This document shows positions 56,374-64,000 of a stretch of DNA of 64,000 bases, piece by piece. Origin of the DNA: Plantago major (Eukaryota; Streptophyta; Magnoliopsida; Lamiales; Plantaginaceae). The DNA lies in the NCBI GenBank assembly GCA_026545765.1, contig CM048839.1, forward strand, positions 92,656,914 to 92,720,913, in the 5' to 3' direction. Both the position numbers and the translations under genes were made by a program. The notes under the pieces were generated by a model. The model did not search any database. It saw only the letters and a program-made list of their open reading frames with translations, and had not been told where the DNA came from. Numbering within the stretch: the first letter of the stretch is position 1; each line of letters starts with the position of its first letter.

Positions 56374-59300
56374 ATGGCCTCCAAGAACACTTCAACACAG
56401 AAATCCCAATCCTCCACTGGTACTGCTGAAAAGCAAGCACCAGAGTTGGTTATTGTAAACAATCGACTGGTAGGAGTTTTTAATCCTGACCATTGGACTT
56501 CAAGTCACAGAATGATTTGGGGTGGTGCCATGGTTGAGGAATACCTCTCTGCTGCAATAGAAAACCAAACTGACAGAAAATTGATTCTTGACATGCTTGA
56601 AAAGGCACAAATCAAGGGTTTTCTATCTGCTCGCCCAAGTGGAATTTCATCACTCGATGTGTTGGAATTTTACAACAACTCCAGGATTATTTCATGTGTA
56701 TCTGAAGGCACTGAAATAGTGTCTATCAAAACCTCAGTCCAAGGAAAGGAAATCCTTCTGGACTTAACAACCTTCTGTAAGTTGTTTGAGGTTCAAAATC
56801 TTGGAAAGGATTTTGAAATAAACACCAAGGATGATGAACTCCTTGAAGGTGTTAAAGAACTTTACAGTGACGTGTGTGATCTTGAAAAATCAGATACACC
56901 CACTGAGTTCAAACTTGCTGACATCCGAACCAGACATCTGTTGGTTCACAGATGCTTTGATGGTCTACAAGGAGGTGCAGACCAGATAAGCCAAGAACGA
57001 TGGATCATGATGTTCTTGCTAAATCAACAAGACAAAAGGCTGGAAAACCCTTTTAACTAGGGAAAGTACGCCTTCATGAAATTCGTGAAGAAGATTCAAG
57101 GCTTCGAGCCTAAGATTGTCAAAGGACTAGCTGAGCCAAAGGCCACAGTAGGTTATGGTCTGAAGATATGCTACTTGTTCGAAAAGCTTGGCATTGAGCT
57201 CAGAGAGACGGCTGAAATAGCCAACAGTAACCTACTCTACAAATATGAGTATACAAATCTGATGAAAAAGGTTACTGGGTCTCAGAAAGGTCCTAAGAAG
57301 CGAAAATCTGAAAAGATATCTGAAGAAAAGGTCGCGACCAAGAAGCCCAGAACTTCAAGAAAGAAGTCGGCTGGCAAATCAGAAGACACACCCATAGAGG
57401 TTGTCAATTCTCAGATATCTGCAGGCATTGCCGATGAACTGATAATGGCAGATGAACTCATCAATGCTGCAAAAGAGTTATCAACTACTGAACAAGTAGA
57501 CTCAGCAAGAGAAAGTGCTTTCAGAAATGTTGCAACTAATGCAGAAAGCCTTGCTGATGAACTCATAAATGCTGCCAAGAGTGGTGAAAAGCACCAAGCC
57601 CCATCTGCAGAAACCGCAGGAGTTATGGACCAATCAGTTCCTAATGCTGATGAGAGCTCTGACGATGAAGATGATGAACTAGTCATCTCTCAAGTCCTAG
57701 AAAGAACAAAGAGGGCTAAGGTTACTGAAAAAGTAACTGTGATAAGGTATCTGAAGAAGAACCTACACCACAGGTTGCTGAGACTATAGCAAAGGTTGTT
57801 GGTGCAAATACATCATCAGGGAATAACTCTCTTGCACAACTTCACAAAGCCCTGATGAGTGGTATCTTAGTATTGACAGATCCTGATGGAAATGCCACAT
57901 CTAAGAATCTGGAAGAACATTCAACTGATCAATCTTCTGCTTCCAGACAACCACAACAACCACAAACACAACAACCACAACAGCCACAAGTGGTTGATGA
58001 AATGGTAAATGAACTCCATTTTGAAATACCAAAGAATACAAGATGTCTTGAAGAAAATCCTCAGAATTGAGCGGTTCCCAACTCAATGAGAGGGATCAAA
58101 CTGAGACATCTACTCAGAATGATCAACCAGGGGAGGCAACTGAGTTGCATACTCAGGGAAGGTGTGAAGTACCAGAAACTTCAAACAAAGAAACTGAACT
58201 GGGACAAGACGACCAATGTATAGAAAGGTCACAAGTTCCAGAGACCAATCAGCCTGAAACTGCTCGGGTAAATGACTGGTTTAACTCTTACCTTGTGAAA
58301 AATTTTGTACTTATAAATCTTGTTACCTTATAAGAATTTCTTTGTTACAGGCTGAGTTAGAAACGCAGAAACAAGAGGAAGCTGAGAAGCTTACCTCAGA
58401 CACTGAAAAAGAGGTCCCTTCAACCTCAACTCTTGAGAAATGAGCACATGTACGGTGTAAATGATTCTTAAAGAGAACTAATTTTTCAGTAAAAATGTTT
58501 ATGTGCTCATTCATGATAAATGTTTCTAACAGGCTCCAACTGAGATGGAAGAAGATAAGGCAGAAATGCCAGAGACAAACCCAGAAACCAACAAGGTTTC
58601 TGAAGAACACATCACTGAGCCTTCAAACTTGAAGGTATATGATAATCAAGTGACAAGTATTCTTCATCTTGGGTTATCCTTTATCTCTTCTAATATTCAA
58701 TACTTTCTACTTACAGGCTATTTCAGAAGTAGAAATGCAAGGGGATAAAGTTGCGACTTCCCCTGCATCAATGGAAATTGATGAAGCCCCCAAGGCAACA
58801 TCACTCGAAAGAACACCAGACACTGCACAAGTTTCTGAGAAAAATGAATCTGAGCTTCCTATTGAGGAAGTAAGTAGCACAAATCAGAATTCATTAAAAG
58901 CATATTTGCATAGATTCTTTCAAACTATTTCCCAAGTATTGTATTCCTCTCAGGTTCAAGAAAGAAAGGTTGATGAGGACCAGACTTCCAAGTCTCCACC
59001 TCACAACAAGATATCTGAGACACCAATTGTCTCAGTAGAACAAGAATCTGAGCCTGATGTTCATACTCAGGTAACTCAGAAACTAAACTACACTACTACT
59101 CAGATATCTACCGAAGTTTTGAAACTCATTCAAAGCTCTTTCTTTCAGGCTCAAACAGATGCAAAGCAGTTCCCATTGAAGAAACAAGGGACCTACTTCA
59201 CTTCTTCAAAGCTCACACCCTGCCAAAGCATATTCAATGCTTCAAGAAATGGCAGAAGTTAAGGTGCTCTGATCTCTCTGAAATATTGAGAATCACTAAT

Positions 59301-61935
59301 CAACCAACCAGACGAGCACGAGCTCTTGACCTGGAAACATATGTCCAAGCAATGTTCCCTACAAAACAATATACAGTTGCGACTCTACTACATAAGGACT
59401 TTTCCAGAGAAGTGGTGCATAGTTTGATACATGCCTTTGAACAGGCAGATGGTCAGACAAGATTACAGATGGCATTCAAGCCAATCCTGCCTGCACTCGC
59501 AGCTTTATACCTTCCGAACAAGAAGAAGTTAATGGGCGTAAGATCACTATCCTAAGTGATCAATCTTGTATCAAGATGATGAGGAGGAAGAAATGAATGA
59601 AAATTACTCGATGAACCTCCCACGACCATCACCAAGAGGATGATAATGACAAAAGGATGATGATGATGCCCCGCACTGTGGACGGAGGAATTTCACAGAG
59701 AAACAATGCCTCAGCTGCTGAAAAGCAAACTGAGAAGACTTCACAGAAATCTCCGTCTTCATCACCTCAGAAATCTACTCATCCATCTTCTAACCAACAC
59801 GCAGTTACTACTGAACAATTAGTTGAGCTCTCTGAGGAAACCAATCAGAAAATATTAAACACTCAAACCAGATCTGCTCAACTCAGACAACTGTTGGAAG
59901 AAGAACAACAGCTCCATCTTCAACTGGAAGATCAAATAGCTAAATCCAGAGATAAGATTGATCAACTACAAGATCTTTACTTAGAAGAAATGATTGCTTA
60001 CTCTGAGGTTAAAGAGCTACGGGATGATGTGCACAAGATCACCAAAGAACACGATACTGAAGAAGTATCTAAAGTCAAGCATGATGCTAAGGCTGCATCA
60101 TCTTCGAAAGAAGTACCATCCTCCTCCCAGAAAGGAAAGAAACCAATCTCTGAGATGGTTGCTGGACTCGATACGATCGATGAAAATGTCCAAGTGGATG
60201 AAGATCACTGGGCTAATCACTCAGATGATGAAGAAGACAAGACTTTGGCAGAACACCGCCATGAACATTTAGCGGTTTCTCACTTGAAACGGAAGTTGAT
60301 TGCTCCTACAATATTCAACAAACTGCCAAACGTCCACTCCCATGAATACATGAACAGGTACCAAGTACTGGCTACTCTGAACAAGGAAATGTCTTCACAA
60401 AACAAGGAAGTAATTGCCTCCGTCCCCTCTGAAATGAGAAAGTTCACTGAGCTCATCACTCAGAGAACAACTAGCATGGTCATTGCTCAGAAAGATCTGG
60501 GAATGATAAGGGACGATGATGTGTCTTTAGCTGAAAAAGCTTTTCAAGAGGCAAGTTACCGCCGAAAAGCAGATGCTATCCTAGCCCATTAGCGAGCTCA
60601 CCGATAAGGACAATGGACTTATCAAGCAAAATCGAGCTCAAAGTCAACTTGAAGTTGGTCAACGCTTATAATTATCTACAAGGGCACTTTGACTCTCTCT
60701 CAGATTCCTTTATGAGACTGAGTCAGCCAACAATGACTAAGGGGGAAAGAAAGTACAAATCTGGACCTCAAAGTCAGGAGGAATGGGAAGAAGGAGATGA
60801 AAACAAGAAGAAATCTGAGTGCGGCTCGAGAAGGAAGAAGAAAACTTCCCACCACCACTCGTAATCAATGAACCCTCCTCAAGCCAAGTGCTTTGCAAAT
60901 AGTAGCCGCTTCCGAAACCCACCAAGGAACCAAAATGGTTACAAGGGCCATGGCACGTAAACCTCCAAGGAGTACCAAGGCTCCAAGGAGAAGACAAGTT
61001 AGAGGATTGATGAATCTTCCGAAGAAGAAGAAGGTCAAATCAAGTCCTGCCAATGAAGAAGGCTGTGAAACTCTCACAAGATCTAATCTTGATGATGATG
61101 AAGAGACTGATGAAGATGAAGCTCCTCTTCACAGAAAAAGGAAAATTGAAAGCCTAACTGAGCCCATAGCTGCAAAGCCTTTGGCAGTTAAAACTCCCTC
61201 TGGAAATACCAAGTCTATCCAGGGTGGTGGTTCTTCAAGCAACAACCCCAAAGAGAATTCAAGATGTAAAAGGAGCAGATCGAGAGTCGAGCAAAGACAA
61301 AGTCAACTTCCACTCAGCCGGAAGAAGCCAAAATAGAGTATGTGAAGTATGACAATGATTCCTCCGCTCACAGTGCATCAATCAAAGAATGGCTATTGGA
61401 TTACGAACTGAAGCATCTATTGGTAAATTCAAGATTTCCAATCCATAAACAACTCATGGCATGGAGAAAGAATAAACCTACCTTGATCAACACCAATCAC
61501 ATCAAAGCATGGTTGGATTTTGAAGTTGTCAAGAGAACTAAAGCCATGAAGAAGGACCTCTCTGATAATTGTCCATATGGAAAGCCAGATGATGTGCACA
61601 AAATTCTGAGTATCACAGGAACAGGCACAAGACCAAGACTTGCTGTGGAACCCTATGAGTCGTTCTATCTGACAGAAGATCAATACAAGGGTGACATCAG
61701 ATATCTGAAGATTATCTACGAATACTTCAAGCTTTCAGATATCATAATAGAGCATGCCCGAAGTGGGGAAAGTACCTATGGGTCAAGCATTTTGCCAAGA
61801 AAAATCCTACCAAAACCTACAAAGAGGTCTGTGGATTTGCCAGAGACACAGAGATGCTTGTCAGAACTCTTCTCTATGATTATTCTGATGACATCAAAAG
61901 GTTTGGAGATAGGAAATTTGCAAACTGATCCATAG
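56374..61935 (+). CDS. T14 third ORF, multi-exon, with several breaks
   Basis: Begins MASKNTSTQKSQSSTGTAEK. An N-terminal domain of about 230 residues carries LDVLEFYNNSRIISCVSEG and VQGKEILLDLTTFCKLFEV, a layout like the plant transposon protein domain, followed by an in-frame TAG (57058) and MKFVKKIQGFEPKIVKG. Next come a basic nuclear-type stretch (KGPKKRKSEK, KKPRTSRKKS), acidic Ser/Glu repeats (ELINAAK units), a Gln/Pro run, five intron-like segments (58268-59148) between E/S/T/P-rich exons, a helical domain (RARALDLETYVQAMFPTKQY), a coiled coil (TRSAQLRQLLEEEQQLHLQL), and the C-terminal YESFYLTEDQYKGDIRYLK domain shared with T11. Frame breaks fall near 57735, 58065, 59185, 59556, 60595, 60865 and 61290; several sit at CG words of the CAG/CTG-to-CG type. 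Env-like by position only; no membrane span seen. Confidence 0.72.
58268..58350 (+). other. Intron-like segment 1 (83 bp)
   Basis: CGG/GTAAATGACTGG to TTTGTTACAG/GCT; phase 0. Confidence 0.7.
58450..58532 (+). other. Intron-like segment 2 (83 bp)
   Basis: Donor at 58450 (CAT/GTACGG) or 58455 (GTGTAAATG); acceptor TTTCTAACAG/GCT. Phase 0 with the first donor, but an in-frame TGA (58441) stands just before it. Confidence 0.55.
58635..58716 (+). other. Intron-like segment 3 (82 bp)
   Basis: AAG/GTATATGATAATC to CTACTTACAG/GCT; phase 0. Confidence 0.72.
58870..58953 (+). other. Intron-like segment 4 (84 bp)
   Basis: GAA/GTAAGTAGC to ATTCCTCTCAG/GTT; phase 0. Divisible by three and stop-free, so retention would insert 28 residues. 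Confidence 0.72.
59071..59148 (+). other. Intron-like segment 5 (78 bp)
   Basis: CAG/GTAACTCAG to CTCTTTCTTTCAG/GCT; phase 0. Divisible by three and stop-free, 26 residues if retained. Confidence 0.7.
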
Positions 61936-62300
61936 AAATACTGTTGAAGACTTGAAGATTGAAGACTTGAAGACTAGTTCTTTAGGATGTTTACTTGGAG
62001 CTTGGTTACTCCTGTTGTCCTAATTTACTATGTAGCTTTTGTATTTTTGCTGACTGAGCTTAACTGTATCATGTATTGAAGTTATCTGTAAACTTTAGTT
62101 GTAACTTATCTGAAGAACTTACTCTCAGATAGTATTCTATAAAAGATAACTTGTCAGCAAAGATCACACCTTGTGATTTGGTTGATGTCTACTTTCTGCA
62201 CTTAATTATATGAATTGAAAGATCTTAAGAAATGATTAAGTGGTGGATTGTTTCCTCATCCAGATTTGTAATAGGGAAGATAGTCATCGTTGACTGATCA
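61936..62300 (+). other. T14 3' UTR
   Basis: Non-coding, collinear with the T11 3' UTR; contains AGATCACACCTTGTGATTTG, an imperfect hairpin. Confidence 0.65.
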
Positions 62301-62314
62301 AAATGGGGGAAATT
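62301..62314 (+). other. T14 polypurine tract
   Basis: AAATGGGGGAAATT directly before the 3' LTR. Confidence 0.9.
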
Positions 62315-64000
62315 TGTTAGATATTTTGTTAGAAATATCTGTTTAGATTTTGATCAGCAACATGATGACTTATCTTAGTCTCAGAAAGGTGATTAGTACT
62401 CTTGGTTCACTTGAACATTGTAAAAGAGGAAAACCACTAAGTATGATAGTCTAGTTAATCTTGTATAGGATGTTAGGTCTCAAAATGTAATTTTTATTTT
62501 ATGAAGAGAAGACCAAGAAGAAGACATCCATGCAGAAAGCTCAACGACATTGAAGACTTGAAGAAAACTGTACAAGATTACTGAATCTGTTGTTCAGATA
62601 TCTTAGCCAGATATCTTAAAGACACGAAATGTTTCAAACAAACTGTGTCACTAAGAGATATCTGAGAAATAAGATACATATCTGAAAACAAGGAAAGTGT
62701 CCACAGATATCTACTCTCAGATACCTTGAGCTTTAACCACGTTTCTGAAAGAGAAATATATATTGCAAACAAAGTTGTTTCAATAAACACAAGTGGTATC
62801 TGAAGAATGAAGATAAGGACGTGCAAAGAATCAGATAACACTAGTCTCTGATACAAAGCATAGTTCCGTTGGCACTACAGGACAAAAAGTATAGTACAAT
62901 GCATTTAATGCACGGACAGAGATGTCTGAATAAAAGCAACGGCAGCTTCTGAGAAGAAGACAAAACCTGCTACAGTACTATACACAGATATCGATAGTTC
63001 GAATTTGAACCTAACGGATACTATTCAAACGGTACTCAAATTCATCTATAAATATCAACACTTAGACTGCTTGAGAAGACACACTGAACACCTTGAACTG
63101 CATACAAACGCTGATCGTCTTACTCTCTCAAAGCAACTTACTTATCCTCAAAGCTTTCTGTTGCGACCAAAGCTTTTGATCTTGAGTAAACACTGAAGTT
63201 CTAAGTGTCCTGATCCTAAACAAGCAAAGCTATCTGTGAAGGAGTTGAATCAAAAGATCAACTATCTGAGATTCATTCTCTTGAACAGATATCATAAGAC
63301 TTGGGTCAAGAAATCGAACAAGATACCATACGCTGTAAAGTGTATTAAGTAACTTAGTTCACAGAGCTATCTGATTAACTGAAAAGTTATTAAGACGCTC
63401 ATCTGACAACTCAAACCAAAACCAACACCATAACTGGCGTGGAGTACAGGAAGTACTTAGTTTGAAAAATCAGGGAATAACTCCAAGGTTACCGGAGTAT
63501 AGGAAGTACTTGATTTGGGAAACTAAGGAATAACTCCAAGGTTATTGAGTATAGGAAGTACTTAGCTTGGGAAGCTAGGGAATAACTCAAAGGTTTCTAA
63601 GTATAGGAAGTACTTGGCTGTGAAAGCCGGGGAACAACTCAGGGGGAACATTTGGTTGGGAACCAATTGTTAAGAATCTTAGAATAGGATTATTGTAAGG
63701 AGAACTCAATTATCTGTTCTAGTGATTTCTAGGTCTTTGATAGACCGAAGTGGATTAGTTGGAGGATACCGCCACCTCCAGATACCACTATACTTGCTGT
63801 GTTATTTACCTTTCTTTATTTACATTTCAGCAACACACACACACATATTAACTGTTTCTGCACTTATCTTTATTAAGTCTTCCGCACTCTGATTGTAAGT
63901 ATCAGATATCTATTCAGATATCTGAGAAATAGTTGTTATCGACAAAAGTTTTAAAAGACTATTCACCCCCCCCCCCCCCCTCTAGTCTTTTACTTTGCCG
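62315..64000 (+). repeat. T14 3' LTR (about 15 bp cut by the window end)
   Basis: Opens TGTTAGATATTTTG and follows the 5' LTR throughout; TATA box at 63047. Differences from the 5' copy include a long C run near 63966 where the 5' LTR has only CCCTC. Confidence 0.95.

Larger units (their letters stand above)
47918..64000 (+). mobile_element. T14: large SIRE-like Ty1/copia element with third ORF, nearly complete
   Basis: 5' LTR, Met-tRNA primer site, gag, pol, 28-bp minisatellite, long third ORF with intron-like segments, polypurine tract, and a 3' LTR cut about 15 bp short by the window end. The two LTRs differ at only a few percent of sites by eye, so the insertion is recent. Left duplicate CAAAG (47913-47917). 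It is the youngest member of the nest. Confidence 0.93.

Noticed and set aside
47918..62720. T14 third ORF as a true envelope glycoprotein
   Set aside because: No signal peptide or membrane span is visible; basic, coiled-coil and acidic regions suggest an intracellular protein. The env-like name rests on position only.

Overview
The window is plant nuclear DNA, most likely from a eudicot with a large, repeat-rich genome. Almost all of it is LTR retrotransposon: Ty3/gypsy Tat and Athila types and Ty1/copia types, the latter mostly SIRE (Sirevirus)-like. There are no bacterial-style operons, rRNA, tRNA or CRISPR arrays. The only stretch that looks like old non-LTR DNA is about 28.4-31.1 kb. It holds a short, degenerate type-I MADS-box-like fragment with its own TATA box, and a possible hAT end. 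The species cannot be named from the sequence.

Elements are labelled T1-T14. T1 (1-10400, minus) is a Tat-lineage gypsy element with gag, protease, RT, two RNase H domains and integrase, a plus-strand ORF in its long 3' region, and a 5' LTR at 9546-10400. It sits in an Athila RT fragment, T2 (10401-10739, minus), which was also hit by copia element T3. The T3 LTR starts at 10740 and is itself split by two later arrivals. T4 is a solo Athila-type LTR (11387-12983, TSD GTTGT on both sides). T5 is an Athila-like element starting at 13298 whose last 90 bp reappear at 24622-24711, with matching TSD GGCAC. T6 (minus, 5' LTR 23263-24621) inserted into T5's 3' LTR. T5 and T6 now meet head-on near 20140 after loss of one LTR and most of another. 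Both encode only gag and protease. T5 also carries a downstream plant-transposon-protein ORF with its own promoter-like region and a 5'-UTR intron. T7 (25034-28444) is the 3' end of another Athila.

From 31141 to the end the window shows only the left edges of a deep nest: T8 (Tat 3' LTR), then T9 (SIRE LTR, minus), T10 (SIRE, plus), T11 (SIRE, minus), T12 (Athila LTR, minus), T13 (terminal-inverted-repeat element) and T14 (SIRE, plus, about 16 kb, 47918 to just past the window end). Each starts at a clean terminus inside the previous one.

The most interesting points are these. (1) T14's large third ORF contains a run of five short, phase-0, intron-like segments of 78-84 bp. (2) Parts of T14 differ from their T10 paralogue by a recurring change of CAG or CTG to CG, which either reflects a base-calling artefact at methylated CHG sites or an unusual mutational process. 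(3) Every Athila-type LTR here carries its own family-specific array of short GC-rich palindromes at a comparable place. (4) T6 carries a three-part template-switch-like rearrangement. (5) A MADS-like gene remnant has kept a TATA box but lacks a start codon at the expected place. All ORF assignments are by eye from motifs; no database search was possible.
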